The notes: a model not told the origin generated them from the sequence alone. Shown: positions 1-9,152, counted from the first letter of the stretch. The stretch: DNA of 64,000 nt from CAVVYJ01 sp963752495 (GCA_963752495.1 CAVVYJ010000001.1:124001-188000), one strand, 5' to 3'. Translations and numbers: made by a program.

Positions 1-884
1 TCTAGCGGCGTGCCATCACTGGTTACTATCCAATTATTAAGAGAGTGGGGAAATAATTGATACAAGCTTGGCATGCTGGCCAGTGTTTCAGTGCCAATCT
101 GGTTGATACCAATATCAAGTCCTGTAATAAAAAGGTTGAGCGATCTGATGGAACCTAAGTTTGGCGTGCCGAGTAAAATGACACGCCTGACGCATGATGC
201 GCCATACATGGTAACTTTTTCTCCAAACTCATTATCATTGATGACATCTTCTTTGCCGTAGCGAATATAGTAACGTGCGATTAAGCCGCCCATGCTGTGC
301 GCAACAATATCGACCCTAAGTTTTGGATTATGGTAATCCAGTTTAATTTGTTCTATGAAGTCAGCAAGTTGTGCCGCAGTTTTTACATTGTCTTGCCGCC
401 AGTCATATAGAAAAACATAATAGTTCTTTTGTTTAGGGTCAACTTTCTCACCCACTTTATGCAGCTTGTAGCCGCCAATTTCAGATAAAGTATGAACAAT
501 TTCTCCATAAAAATCTTTGCCCGCAGCCCCGTCAAAAATATCATACGAGACCAAATCGCTTGGCTTGGGTTCTAGCGTGTTTGAATCGATTTCATATGCG
601 GCATCTGAATAATCATGACTTAGCAGGCGGCTTATCGCGCCAGGCCAAACATCTTCTTTTGTTCGAGTATCTTTTAAGCGACTACCCAAAACGCCGTGTA
701 TGAATATCACGGGCGGCTGATCTGTCACCTTCATCGATTCCATATAGAGACGATGCAAATCTGGTGCAAAAATCTTGCTGTTTGCATATACACCGGCCAA
801 AAACACACTTGCCAGCAATAGGCAGAAAAAAATGTATCTGTTAAAAACACCTTTTTTTAAGGCTTTATATGTAAATTTGAGCAT
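1..884 (-). CDS. Lipase-like alpha/beta hydrolase (LCAT family), 3' end cut off by the window
   Basis: A continuous reading frame runs from ATG at 884-882 off the window edge, giving 294 residues with no stop. Residues about 12-34 form one hydrophobic segment after a basic start, so the protein is either secreted or anchored in the inner membrane. An HGVLGS motif near residue 63 fits an oxyanion-hole region, and AHSMGG near residues 195-200 is the GxSxG nucleophile elbow, with Ser about 197. This pattern resembles the lecithin:cholesterol acyltransferase/lipase superfamily. Substrate is unknown. The catalytic Asp and His should lie in the missing part. No obvious operon partner is visible: the next gene, rpsF, is divergent. 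Confidence 0.75.
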   Translation of the reverse strand, partial: MLKFTYKALKKGVFNRYIFFCLLLASVFLAGVYANSKIFAPDLHRLYMESMKVTDQPPVIFIHGVLGSRLKDTRTKEDVWPGAISRLLSHDYSDAAYEIDSNTLEPKPSDLVSYDIFDGAAGKDFYGEIVHTLSEIGGYKLHKVGEKVDPKQKNYYVFLYDWRQDNVKTAAQLADFIEQIKLDYHNPKLRVDIVAHSMGGLIARYYIRYGKEDVINDNEFGEKVTMYGASCVRRVILLGTPNLGSIRSLNLFITGLDIGINQIGTETLASMPSLYQLFPHSLNNWIVTSDGTPL

Positions 885-1196
885 ACGCTGTAAAAAATGC
901 CTATTTTTAAAATTTGCTTATTGGATTAAACTTGATGTTAGTCAGGATCGACTCAAAAGCCTTACAGTAATTAAAATTTCATTTATTAGTACTTTACTGC
1001 AAATTGCAAATGCAGACATTGTCGGCCACAAATTGAGCGTATTTAAACTCGCCTGCAATAACGTTAAGTAATTTTAAGTCGTTTATCAGTTTTTTAATAA
1101 TATTCAGCGCGTTTTTCATATGCTCATGGCTAGGATATTGTAGCCATCATTTTTTTCCATATCATTCACAGCATATAGAAGTAATTGCGGAATTCG
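885..1196. other. Gene-free spacer between the divergent hydrolase and rpsF
   Basis: About 310 bases with no convincing gene. It is AT-rich and must hold the promoter of the minus-strand hydrolase and sequence upstream of the rpsF promoter. A 98-codon frame at 775-1071 overlaps the hydrolase and has no recognisable features. I see no RNA gene or repeat here. Confidence 0.5.
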
Positions 1197-1197
1197 T

Positions 1198-1226
1198 TTG
1201 ATTAATAAACGTTTTCTAGCTATAAT
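1198..1226 (+). promoter_or_regulatory. Sigma70-type promoter of the rpsF operon
   Basis: TTGATT at 1198-1203 and a perfect TATAAT at 1221-1226 are separated by 17 bases. Transcription would begin near 1233, leaving a leader of about 80 nt before rpsF. The leader contains a small hairpin, GTTAG/CTAAC with a six-base loop, just before the ribosome binding site. It could take part in ribosomal-protein feedback, but that is a guess. Confidence 0.7.
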
Positions 1227-1314
1227 GCGCCAGCTTTACAACCTTGCCACACTACAGAACAGTCAATTAATGGCTGGTATTGAGTTAGGTGGCACTAACC
1301 CAAAAGGAGATTTC

Positions 1315-1686
1315 ATGCGTCATTATGAAGTAGTATTTATCGTGCATCCCGATCAAAGCGAGCAAGTGCCTGCGATGATTGAGCGCTATCGCACACAGAT
1401 TACAGCAGGTGGTGGCAATATTCACCGTCTTGAAGACTGGGGTCGCCGTCAGCTTGCTTATCCAATCCAAAAAATTCACAAAGCACACTATGTGCTGATG
1501 AACATCGAGTGCAACCAAGCAGTGCTAGAAGAGCTTGAGCATGGCTTTAAGTTTAACGATGCGGTGTTGCGCCACTTAACTATGGGCACCAAAACAGCCG
1601 TGACTGCACCTAGTCCGATGATGAAAGAAGAAAAATCTAAATCAGTTTTGACAGAAGTAGCAGTTGCAGAGGTTGTAGCAGAGTAG
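1315..1686 (+). CDS. rpsF: 30S ribosomal protein S6
   Basis: Small-subunit protein S6, which pairs with S18 on the central domain of 16S rRNA. The protein starts MRHYEVVFIVHPDQSEQ, the standard S6 N-terminus, and is 123 residues long. The frame is open back to 1198, but the ATG at 1315 is preceded by AAAGGAGA at optimal spacing and matches family length, so the longer start is rejected. The C-terminal 25 residues are a Lys/Glu/Val-rich tail, as in many S6 proteins. It is first gene of rpsF-priB-rpsR-rplI. Confidence 0.97.
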   Translation: MRHYEVVFIVHPDQSEQVPAMIERYRTQITAGGGNIHRLEDWGRRQLAYPIQKIHKAHYVLMNIECNQAVLEELEHGFKFNDAVLRHLTMGTKTAVTAPSPMMKEEKSKSVLTEVAVAEVVAE

Positions 1687-1688
1687 CA

Positions 1689-1979
1689 GTGAATAAGTTG
1701 GTGTTGAGCGGGCAGGTGATTAATTGTGAACCGCTACGCTACACGCCAGCAGGGTTACCGTTGTTGAGTTTTGTGATAAGCCATGTTTCAGAGAATATCG
1801 AAGCGGGCTTAAAGCGCAAAGTAGAATGTGAAGTGCATGCAATCGCGATGGGTGATTTGGCAAAAAGTAACATTCAGGTTGGCGCCAATATTAACGTTTC
1901 TGGTTTTTTAGCCAAACGTAGCGCAAAAAGCACACAGCTGGTACTACATATAAAACAGATTGAAAGTTTAGGAGTTTAA
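1689..1979 (+). CDS. priB: Primosomal replication protein N (PriB)
   Basis: Single-stranded DNA-binding OB-fold protein that helps PriA restart replication forks. It has 96 residues, beginning MNKLVLSGQVINCEPLRYTPAG and ending in a short beta-rich segment, typical of betaproteobacterial PriB. It starts with GTG two bases after the rpsF stop and ends one base before rpsR, so translation is probably coupled. Its place between rpsF and rpsR is the classic proteobacterial order. Confidence 0.93.
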   Translation: MNKLVLSGQVINCEPLRYTPAGLPLLSFVISHVSENIEAGLKRKVECEVHAIAMGDLAKSNIQVGANINVSGFLAKRSAKSTQLVLHIKQIESLGV

Positions 1980-1980
1980 A

Positions 1981-2214
1981 ATGGCAAGAGATATGTATAA
2001 ACGCCGCCGTTACTGCCGTTTCAGCGCAGAAGGCATTAAAGAAGTGGATTACAAAGACGTAGATTTGCTGAAAGATTTTATCAGTGAAAACGCAAAAATC
2101 ATTCCAGCGCGGATGACTGGCACTAAAGCCAAATACCAACGTCAATTAACAGCAGCGGTTAAACGCGCACGTTTCTTGGCCTTGTTACCATACACCGATA
2201 AACACCCAGGCTAA
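1981..2214 (+). CDS. rpsR: 30S ribosomal protein S18
   Basis: S18 of 77 residues, the binding partner of S6. It starts MARDMYKRRRYCRF and contains the conserved DLLKDFISE and IIPARMTGTKAKYQRQL segments, including the usual basic C-terminal half. The ATG lies one base after the priB stop. It is full length with nothing unusual. Confidence 0.97.
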   Translation: MARDMYKRRRYCRFSAEGIKEVDYKDVDLLKDFISENAKIIPARMTGTKAKYQRQLTAAVKRARFLALLPYTDKHPG

Positions 2215-2226
2215 GAGGAGAACGCT

Positions 2227-2676
2227 ATGCAAGTAATTTTATTAGAAAAAGTAGCAAATCTTGGCAACCTTGGCGATATCGTTAAGGTAAAAGATGGCTT
2301 TGGCCGTAACTTTTTAGTGCCACAAGGCAAAGCAAAACGTGCAACTGAGGCGAATAAAGCTGAATTTGCGGCACGTCGTGCTGAGTTAGAAAAACAACAA
2401 GCAGATATTTTAGTAGTTGCAAAATCTCGCGGTGAGAAGCTTGCTGGTTTTGTGTTAACTGTATCGCAAAAAGCTGGCGTAGATGGCCGTTTGTTTGGTT
2501 CTGTGACCAATCATGACATTGCTGAAGGCTTAGTTGCAGCAGGACACCAAGTGGTTAAATCAGAAATCCGTATGCCTACTGGCCCATTGAAAACAATCGG
2601 TGATTTCCCAATCAGTGTTGCATTGCATCACGATGTGGTCGTGGATATTACCGTCACAGTGGCTGCAGAAGCTTAA
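2227..2676 (+). CDS. rplI: 50S ribosomal protein L9
   Basis: L9 of 149 residues with two domains joined by a long helix. The N-terminal rRNA-binding signature MQVILLEKVANLGNLGD is complete, followed by GFGRNFLVPQGKA and the C-terminal domain. AGAGGAGAACGCT gives a strong ribosome binding site. It closes the ribosomal operon, which ends in a clear terminator about 20 bases downstream. Confidence 0.97.
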   Translation: MQVILLEKVANLGNLGDIVKVKDGFGRNFLVPQGKAKRATEANKAEFAARRAELEKQQADILVVAKSRGEKLAGFVLTVSQKAGVDGRLFGSVTNHDIAEGLVAAGHQVVKSEIRMPTGPLKTIGDFPISVALHHDVVVDITVTVAAEA

Positions 2677-2691
2677 GTAAAAAGCGCTATT

Positions 2692-2719
2692 AAAAAAGGC
2701 TACTTCGGTAGCCTTTTTT
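2692..2719 (+). terminator. Rho-independent terminator after rplI
   Basis: GGCTAC at 2698-2703, a UUCG tetraloop and GTAGCC at 2708-2713 form a 6-bp stem followed by six T. Preceding A residues extend the stem by pairing with the T run. Confidence 0.88.
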
Positions 2720-2734
2720 ATTTGGCAGATACGC

Positions 2735-2740
2735 TATAAT
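2735..2740 (+). promoter_or_regulatory. Putative -10 element directly before dnaB
   Basis: A perfect TATAAT ends seven bases before the dnaB ATG at 2748. Transcription would start at or next to the A of the start codon, so the transcript would have almost no leader. There is no good -35 at 17 bases and no Shine-Dalgarno before the ATG. Confidence 0.4.
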
Positions 2741-2747
2741 CTTAGCC

Positions 2748-4130
2748 ATGGCTGACGAACAATTAGAATCGCTAAAACTTCCTCCACACTCTATCGAAGC
2801 TGAGCAATCAGTGCTCGGCGGATTGTTGCTAGAGAACGAAGCCTTAGACAAGATTGCCGATATCCTAAGTGCGCAAGACTTTTATCAGCATGATCACAAA
2901 ACCATTTTTGAACATATCGGAAAGCTGATTGAGCATAATCGACCAGCGGATATTGTCACCGTGGCAGAGTCTCTGGAAAGTACCGCAGAACTTACACAAA
3001 TAGGCGGAATTGCATATTTGGGGGCATTAGCGCAAAACACACCTACAGCTGCTAATATTCGGCGTTATGCTGAAATTGTGCGTGAGCGCGCAGTGATGCG
3101 TAAACTAGTAGTGGTGGGCAGTAGCATTGCCGAAAGTGCTTACAGTCCGAATGGGCGAGATGCGCAGCAATTGCTGGATGAGGCGGAAGCTAAAGTTTTT
3201 GAGATTGCTGAAGGTGGCAAACGTAGCAGTCAGGGCTTTACTGATATCAAAGTGCTATTACCCCAAGTGGCTGAGCGTATTGATATGCTGTTTTCGCGCG
3301 ACAACCCTAGCGACGTTACCGGCATTCCTACGGGGTTTTCCGATTTAGATTCCATGACATCTGGACTGCAGCCAGGTGATTTGGTGATTGTGGCTGGGCG
3401 GCCATCCATGGGTAAAACTGCGTTTTCACTCAATATTGCAGAAAACGTTGCGCTCGATACCGGCTTACCGGTTGCTGTTTTTTCTATGGAAATGGCTTCA
3501 ACCCAACTTGCTATGCGGATGATAGGCTCCGTGGGGCGCTTGGACCAGCACCGCATGCGAACAGGACGCTTGGAAGATGAAGATTGGGAAAAACTTACTA
3601 CCGCTTTGGGTAAACTGAATGAAGCGCCGATTTTTATTGATGAAGGCGCTGGTTTAAGTAGCTTTGACGTACGTGCCAGAGCGCGCCGCTTGCATCGTCA
3701 ATGCGGCAAGCTGGGCCTGATTGTGGTCGATTACTTGCAACTGATGGCAGCACCTGCAGGCAGACAGGGCGAGAATCGTGCAACGGAGATTTCAGAAATT
3801 TCTCGCTCGCTTAAAGCCTTGGCAAAAGAGCTGGACGTGCCTGTGGTTGCGCTCTCGCAGCTTAATCGTAGCGTGGAAACGCGGCCTGATAAGCGCCCAG
3901 TCATGAGTGATTTGCGTGAATCTGGCGCAATTGAGCAAGACGCCGATTTAATTTTATTTATCTATCGTGATGAAGTGTATAACCCTGACAGCACCGACAA
4001 AGGGACTGCTGAAATTATCATTGGCAAACAGCGTAATGGTCCGATTGGCCGCGTACGCCTCACATTTATTGGCGAACATACGCGCTTTGAGAATTTTGCC
4101 AATGCGGGATATATCGCCGACCAGTATTAA
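2748..4130 (+). CDS. dnaB: Replicative DNA helicase DnaB
   Basis: Hexameric 5'-3' helicase that unwinds the replication fork and recruits primase. It has 460 residues. The N-terminal DnaB domain covers about 10-115, a linker follows, and the RecA-like C-terminal domain holds Walker A GRPSMGKT near 217-224 and Walker B LIVVDYLQL near 324-332. The later SQLNRSVETRP and SDLRESGAIEQDAD segments are helicase signature motifs. It shows no intein and no truncation. alr follows two bases after the stop. Confidence 0.97.
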   Translation: MADEQLESLKLPPHSIEAEQSVLGGLLLENEALDKIADILSAQDFYQHDHKTIFEHIGKLIEHNRPADIVTVAESLESTAELTQIGGIAYLGALAQNTPTAANIRRYAEIVRERAVMRKLVVVGSSIAESAYSPNGRDAQQLLDEAEAKVFEIAEGGKRSSQGFTDIKVLLPQVAERIDMLFSRDNPSDVTGIPTGFSDLDSMTSGLQPGDLVIVAGRPSMGKTAFSLNIAENVALDTGLPVAVFSMEMASTQLAMRMIGSVGRLDQHRMRTGRLEDEDWEKLTTALGKLNEAPIFIDEGAGLSSFDVRARARRLHRQCGKLGLIVVDYLQLMAAPAGRQGENRATEISEISRSLKALAKELDVPVVALSQLNRSVETRPDKRPVMSDLRESGAIEQDADLILFIYRDEVYNPDSTDKGTAEIIIGKQRNGPIGRVRLTFIGEHTRFENFANAGYIADQY

Positions 4131-4132
4131 GT

Positions 4133-5200
4133 ATGCGCCCCATTCAAGCTACCATTTGTCACAGCGCACTCGCGCATAACCTCAGCGTCGTCAAACGGCA
4201 TGCGCCAAATGCTAAAGTTATGGCAGTCGTCAAAGCCAATGGTTATGGTCATGGCCTAATCAATGTTGCACATGGACTGAGTGATACGAACGGTTTTGCA
4301 GTGCTGGGATTGAATGAGGCGATTGATTTACGCGAAGCGGGTTTTGAGCAAACCATTTTGCTGTTAGAGGGTGTGTTTAGGAGTGATGAAGTAAAACTTG
4401 CAGCAGGTTTTGGTGTTGAAATCGTTGTGCATTCGGCGCCACAAATCGAGATGCTGGAGCACGCAAAACTCGCCAGAAAGGTGAATGTTCACCTGAAAAT
4501 GAACACGGGCATGAATCGGTTGGGATTTACGCCAAGCGAATATTTAAGCGCGTTTAACCGTTTAAAAATTTGCAAAAATGTCGCTGAAATCACGCTGATG
4601 ACGCACTTTGCTACCGCAGATGAGGATATTGGTGTTGCGGAGGCCTTAAAGCGCTTCCAAGATGCAACAAAAGGGCTGCAGCAGTCAATGTCTCTAGCTA
4701 ATTCCGCAGCTATTTTACGCCATAAAGAGGCACACGCTGACTGGGTGAGGCCTGGCATTATGCTTTATGGTGCAACGCCCGTCAGCGGCACACCAGCGGC
4801 CGATTTTGACCTAAGCCCAGCGATGCAATTTACCAGCGAAATTATTGCCGTGCAATCGCTGGAAAAAGGCGATAGTGTGGGCTACGGTAACCGCTTTACC
4901 GCTACACAAAAAACGCGCATTGGTATTGTGGCTTGCGGCTACGCGGATGGTTATCCAAGACACGCACCAAATGGAACCACAATCGGTGTCAACGGAAAGC
5001 TCACCAAAACACTTGGTCGCGTCTCGATGGATATGCTTTTTTGCGATTTAACTAACTTGCCAGAAGCCAATATTGGTGCGCCCGTTGAGTTGTGGGGTAA
5101 TTTAGTGCCGGTTGATGCCGTTGCAGAGGCGAGTGATACGGTTGGCTATGAGTTGCTTTGCGCCGTATCACGACGCGTGCCCATGAAAGTGGTTACTTAA
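4133..5200 (+). CDS. alr: Alanine racemase
   Basis: PLP enzyme converting L-alanine to D-alanine for peptidoglycan. It has 355 residues. The PLP lysine lies in KANGYGHG (Lys34), and the C-terminal domain has SVGYGN with the second catalytic tyrosine region and the RVSMDM motif. The ATG lies two bases after dnaB and the stop overlaps the radA start by one base, so the genes are co-transcribed. The dnaB-alr-radA order is common in betaproteobacteria. Confidence 0.96.
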   Translation: MRPIQATICHSALAHNLSVVKRHAPNAKVMAVVKANGYGHGLINVAHGLSDTNGFAVLGLNEAIDLREAGFEQTILLLEGVFRSDEVKLAAGFGVEIVVHSAPQIEMLEHAKLARKVNVHLKMNTGMNRLGFTPSEYLSAFNRLKICKNVAEITLMTHFATADEDIGVAEALKRFQDATKGLQQSMSLANSAAILRHKEAHADWVRPGIMLYGATPVSGTPAADFDLSPAMQFTSEIIAVQSLEKGDSVGYGNRFTATQKTRIGIVACGYADGYPRHAPNGTTIGVNGKLTKTLGRVSMDMLFCDLTNLPEANIGAPVELWGNLVPVDAVAEASDTVGYELLCAVSRRVPMKVVT

Positions 5201-6570
5201 TGGCGAAAGCCAAAAGTATCTACGTTTGCACCGAATGCGGCGCATCCGAGCCTAAATGGCAAGGCCAATGCCCAAGTTGTATGGCGTGGAACACGCTGGT
5301 AGAAAGTGTCGCTGAGACCGTCAGTACCAATCGCTATGCCAATAAATTCGATGGCTTAACCGCAAGTGCTACTTTGCAAAAATTAAGCGCTGTGGAGGCC
5401 GCAGACATCGAGCGACAGCCCACAGGGATAGCCGAGTTTGATCGCGTGCTCGGCGGTGGCTTGGTGGAAGGCGGTGTGATTTTAATTGGCGGTGACCCGG
5501 GCATCGGTAAATCAACATTGTTACTACAAGTGTTGTGTCATTTGGGCAAATCCAAACAAGCGATTTATGTTAGCGGTGAAGAATCGCCGCAGCAAATCGC
5601 CATGCGTGCCAAACGCTTGGGGTTGGATGCAAGTCAACTTGATTTGCTGGCAGAAATCAATCTTGAGAAGATTCTTGCCACACTGCAAAGCCATAAACCC
5701 AATATTGCGGTTATCGACTCGATTCAAACCGTCTATTCTGAGGCTCTACAATCTGCACCGGGCTCGGTCGCGCAGGTTCGCGAGTGCTCAGCCCAGCTTA
5801 CGCGCCTTGCCAAGCAATTGGGCATTACAGTGATATTGGTCGGCCATGTGACTAAAGAAGGTTCGCTGGCAGGGCCACGAGTGCTGGAACACATCGTGGA
5901 TACGGTACTGTATTTTGAAGGTGACCAGAACTCGAGTTTTAGGCTCATTCGCGCTTTCAAAAACCGTTTTGGCGCAGTCAACGAGCTTGGCGTGTTCGCC
6001 ATGACAGAAAAGGGCTTGCGCGAAGTTTCTAATCCTTCCGCACTGTTTTTATCGCATCATGAAACACAAGTGGCAGGTAGTTGCATCACCGTGACGATGG
6101 AAGGCACACGACCATTGTTGATTGAAATTCAGGCATTGGTAGATGCAAGCCATGCGCCAAACCCTAAAAGATTATCGGTTGGTTTAGAGCAAAACCGTAT
6201 TGCCATGTTGCTTGCCGTGTTGCACAGACATGCTGGCGTGGCGTGTTTTGACCAAGATGTGTTTATCAATGCGGTGGGTGGCGTTAAAATCAGCGAGCCT
6301 GCGACTGATTTAGCAGTGTTGTTATCTATTGTTTCTTCATTTAAAAACAAGCCATTAGAACCTAAACTTATTGTATTTGGTGAGGTTGGTTTAGCGGGTG
6401 AGGTTCGTCCGGTACAGGGCGGGCAAATGCGCTTAAAAGAAGCTGCAAAGCTGGGGTTCACCAAAGCGATTATACCTAAAGCGAATGCGCCAAAAGGCAA
6501 AGTTGAAGGCATGGAAGTAATTGCCGTGGAGCGTTTGGAGCAAGCGCTGAAAAAAGTGAGAGATTTTTAA
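5200..6570 (+). CDS. radA: DNA repair protein RadA
   Basis: RecA-family ATPase that processes recombination intermediates by branch migration. From ATG 5200 it is 456 residues: a C4 zinc finger (Cys10, 13, 24, 27), Walker A GDPGIGKST near 98-106, the RadA-specific KNRFG motif, and a C-terminal Lon-protease-like domain. The frame is open to 5158, but the ATG that overlaps the alr stop gives the normal N-terminus MAKAKSIYVCTECG. It converges with the minus-strand gene at 6567, overlapping by four bases. Confidence 0.96.
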   Translation: MAKAKSIYVCTECGASEPKWQGQCPSCMAWNTLVESVAETVSTNRYANKFDGLTASATLQKLSAVEAADIERQPTGIAEFDRVLGGGLVEGGVILIGGDPGIGKSTLLLQVLCHLGKSKQAIYVSGEESPQQIAMRAKRLGLDASQLDLLAEINLEKILATLQSHKPNIAVIDSIQTVYSEALQSAPGSVAQVRECSAQLTRLAKQLGITVILVGHVTKEGSLAGPRVLEHIVDTVLYFEGDQNSSFRLIRAFKNRFGAVNELGVFAMTEKGLREVSNPSALFLSHHETQVAGSCITVTMEGTRPLLIEIQALVDASHAPNPKRLSVGLEQNRIAMLLAVLHRHAGVACFDQDVFINAVGGVKISEPATDLAVLLSIVSSFKNKPLEPKLIVFGEVGLAGEVRPVQGGQMRLKEAAKLGFTKAIIPKANAPKGKVEGMEVIAVERLEQALKKVRDF

Positions 6571-6962
6571 ACGGAAATTGTATTCCCGCTATTCATAATC
6601 ACTACGCCTTGACTCGGCAAGAAGTACTCAATAAATAAGCTAAATAGCGCGATAAAAATACCTACGAAAAACGCTGTCCAAAATCCTGAAAGTTTAAAGC
6701 CATTAACGACTTTGGCGACCAGCATAATCATCAGGGCATTGAGCACCAATGCGAATAACCCCAATGTCACCAATGTGAGCGGCAGCGTGAGCACAAGCAG
6801 AATGGGGCGTAACACGGCATTGACAAAGCCCAGCACGAGCGCGGAGATGAGCAAAGACGATTTGTTGGAAAATTTGATGCCTTTAAACAGGTAGCTGGCG
6901 ACCCATAAAGAGAGGCTCATAATCGCCCAATGGATGAGAAAATCTTGTAAGTTTGCGTTCAT
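6567..6962 (-). CDS. Four-TM membrane protein of the phage-holin-like superfamily (PF04020 type)
   Basis: Integral membrane protein of 131 residues with four predicted hydrophobic segments. Sequences such as LLISALVLGFVNAVLRPI and LPLTLVTLGLFALVLNALM fit the so-called mycobacterial four-TMS holin family, which is widespread in bacterial chromosomes and has no established function. Nothing phage-like is nearby. It lies 37 bases downstream of hpnE in the same direction and may be transcribed with it. Its 3' end overlaps that of radA. Confidence 0.8.
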   Translation of the reverse strand: MNANLQDFLIHWAIMSLSLWVASYLFKGIKFSNKSSLLISALVLGFVNAVLRPILLVLTLPLTLVTLGLFALVLNALMIMLVAKVVNGFKLSGFWTAFFVGIFIALFSLFIEYFLPSQGVVIMNSGNTISV

Positions 6963-6999
6963 GTGAATTCCCGGAAGTAATACTTAAATAGAATAATAA

Positions 7000-8316
7000 T
7001 TAAATAAGGTTTGCTGCATTAAGGCCGCTACGTACCGCACCCTCTATGGTTGCCGGGTAATCGGCATAAGTGTAATCGCCTGCAATAAGCAAATTGGGGT
7101 AAAGGGTGCTATTAGCAGGCCTTGGCAAATTCACCTTGCAGGTAAATGTCGCACGTTTTTCGGCAATAACCTGATGCCAGAGCGGTTTTTTGAGTACCGG
7201 GAAGGCCTCGTTCAACTCTTTTGCCACCTTAAGTGCAAGCGCCTCTTGCGTAAGTGCCATATGTTTGCCTTCGGCGCTGATAATCACTGCCATTAAACCT
7301 GGTTGACCGCATAAAATTCCGCGATCGAACACCCATTGGCTAATGGTGCCAGTAAGCCCTATCATTGGTTTAGCAAGCGTTACATTGTTTGCGTATTGCA
7401 GGTAAACGGTAACAATGGGTTGGTATTCATAATTTTCAGTGATGTCACCAACATTTTTAAGTTTTGGCAAACCGCTGACAATGTTTTTAAAGCGTGCCGT
7501 CGAGGTGGCGATAATCACATGGCTAAACTCGAACTTGCCATCTTTGGTGATGACGGTATAACCTTGGTCGGTAGGCTTAATCCCTTTAACACGGCAGCCG
7601 GTGAGTATCTGGTTTTGCTTGGATTGAATATAGCGTGCCATTGGTTGCGCTAAAATTTTCGATAAATCCGCTTTTGGTAACAAAATATCGCTATTGGAAC
7701 TACTATCGCTAAAAGCATCACGCAGCACATTCAAAAACACACGACTACTCGCCAAATGCAGCGGCGTATTCAGCGCAGATAAGCACAGCGGCTCCCACAG
7801 CAGTTTAATGGTTTGCGTGGATTGTGATTGTTTCAACAAAAAGATATTGAGCGATTCGTCAGCGTTAATCTTGTAATCAGATTGCTTTAAGCGAAGCATG
7901 AATTTAATGACTGAAATCCGCTCGAAAATAGAGAGTCCCGTGCAGCATAAAAAACCAACTAACTGATTAAGCGGGAAGGGCAGAAAACGTGGCATGTTAA
8001 GCTTGAATGCGCGCTTGCCATTTGGCGCTACTACATCAAGCATCAAGGGAATCCGCATGAATGCTTGTTCTTCTTGCACGTCGACCTTTTTCAGCAAAGT
8101 TAGTGTTTCATGATAAGCGCCCAATAGAATGTGTTGGCCATTATCGAGTTGGGTGACCTGACTGTTGAACTCAACCGCGACACTTCGCGCACGACCGCCT
8201 AATTGTGAACCTGCTTCAAACAGGGTGGATTTAATGCCGCGCCCAGCCAAGCTAGATGCGGCTGCCAGACCTGCAATCCCACCACCGATTATTGCAACAT
8301 TAAGTGCTTTAGCCAT
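7000..8316 (-). CDS. hpnE: Hydroxysqualene dehydroxylase HpnE
   Basis: FAD-dependent enzyme of the amine oxidase/desaturase fold that converts hydroxysqualene to squalene, the third step of the bacterial HpnCDE route. It has 438 residues and begins with the dinucleotide-binding motif GGGIAGLAAASSL near residue 11. A C-terminal AGDYTYADYPATIEGAVRSG segment completes the FAD site. It overlaps the hpnD stop by eight bases. Phytoene desaturases share the fold, but the neighbours fix the assignment. Confidence 0.9.
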   Translation of the reverse strand: MAKALNVAIIGGGIAGLAAASSLAGRGIKSTLFEAGSQLGGRARSVAVEFNSQVTQLDNGQHILLGAYHETLTLLKKVDVQEEQAFMRIPLMLDVVAPNGKRAFKLNMPRFLPFPLNQLVGFLCCTGLSIFERISVIKFMLRLKQSDYKINADESLNIFLLKQSQSTQTIKLLWEPLCLSALNTPLHLASSRVFLNVLRDAFSDSSSNSDILLPKADLSKILAQPMARYIQSKQNQILTGCRVKGIKPTDQGYTVITKDGKFEFSHVIIATSTARFKNIVSGLPKLKNVGDITENYEYQPIVTVYLQYANNVTLAKPMIGLTGTISQWVFDRGILCGQPGLMAVIISAEGKHMALTQEALALKVAKELNEAFPVLKKPLWHQVIAEKRATFTCKVNLPRPANSTLYPNLLIAGDYTYADYPATIEGAVRSGLNAANLI

Positions 8317-9148
8317 ATTTGAAGAATGTTTTTGCTGCCAAGATTAATTTTCTAAAAGGAGGGATAGCAATTTTGTGATTCAATACTTTTTCTGCGCCAT
8401 CTGCTTTAATTTCGCGCAATAAAGTGCGATAAATCGCCGCCATTATCAAGCCAGCGCGCTGCTCTTTAGCGTCCTCTAGAGGTAGTTCGTTCAGTGCTTT
8501 GTCGTAAAAGCTTTCTGCGCGTTCTATTTGATACTCCATGAGCTCTTTCACTTCGGCTGTTTCGCGACCTTTTATAATATCTTCTTCGGTAACTTTGGCT
8601 TTTCTCAATTCGTCTAGAGGCAAATAAATACGCCCTCTGCGAGCATCTTCACCCACATCGCGAATAATGTTGGTAAGCTGAAACGCCATGCCTAAGTCGT
8701 GCGCGTATTTAAGCGTTTTGCGATTTTTAAAGCCAAAAATCTGTGCGGCAAGCAACCCAACACAGCTGGCAACGCGATAGCAGTAAAGTTGTAGCTGTTT
8801 AAAATCTTCGTAGCGGTTAAACTTGATATCCATTTCCATGCCGTCGATAATCTCAAGAAAATGCTCCTGAGCGAGGTGAAACTGAACTACAGCGGGTTGC
8901 AAGGCTTTGCTGACTGGGTGTTGTGGCACATTGGTGTATAAATTGGCAATTTCATTTTTCCACCAATTAAGTTTTACTTGAGCAACATTATAGTCACTGC
9001 ATTCATCCACCACATCATCTACCTCTCGGCAAAATGCATAGAGCGCCGTCATTGCCTCGCGCTTATCTTTGGGCAGAAAAATAAAGCTGACAGTGAAGCT
9101 AGATCCGCTTTGTGCGGCTTTTTGTTTGCAGTATTGCTGCGGCGTCAT
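8309..9148 (-). CDS. hpnD: Presqualene diphosphate synthase HpnD
   Basis: Squalene/phytoene synthase family enzyme condensing two farnesyl diphosphates to presqualene diphosphate. It has 279 residues with two Asp-rich metal sites: FCREVDDVVDE near residue 40 and TNIIRDVGEDARRGRIYLP near 160. The latter form is characteristic of HpnD. It starts four bases after the hpnC stop and overlaps hpnE. Confidence 0.9.
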   Translation of the reverse strand: MTPQQYCKQKAAQSGSSFTVSFIFLPKDKREAMTALYAFCREVDDVVDECSDYNVAQVKLNWWKNEIANLYTNVPQHPVSKALQPAVVQFHLAQEHFLEIIDGMEMDIKFNRYEDFKQLQLYCYRVASCVGLLAAQIFGFKNRKTLKYAHDLGMAFQLTNIIRDVGEDARRGRIYLPLDELRKAKVTEEDIIKGRETAEVKELMEYQIERAESFYDKALNELPLEDAKEQRAGLIMAAIYRTLLREIKADGAEKVLNHKIAIPPFRKLILAAKTFFKYG

Positions 9149-9152
9149 GTGG

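Noticed and set aside
775..1071. 98-codon plus-strand frame
   Set aside because: It overlaps a well-supported hydrolase on the other strand and shows no domain, ribosome binding site or plausible composition.
1198..1314. N-terminal extension of rpsF
   Set aside because: It covers the promoter -35/-10 and leader. The family start and a strong ribosome binding site are at 1315.
6567..6962. Prophage, suggested by the holin-like protein
   Set aside because: The PF04020-type family is a common chromosomal membrane protein. No endolysin, integrase or structural phage gene is nearby.
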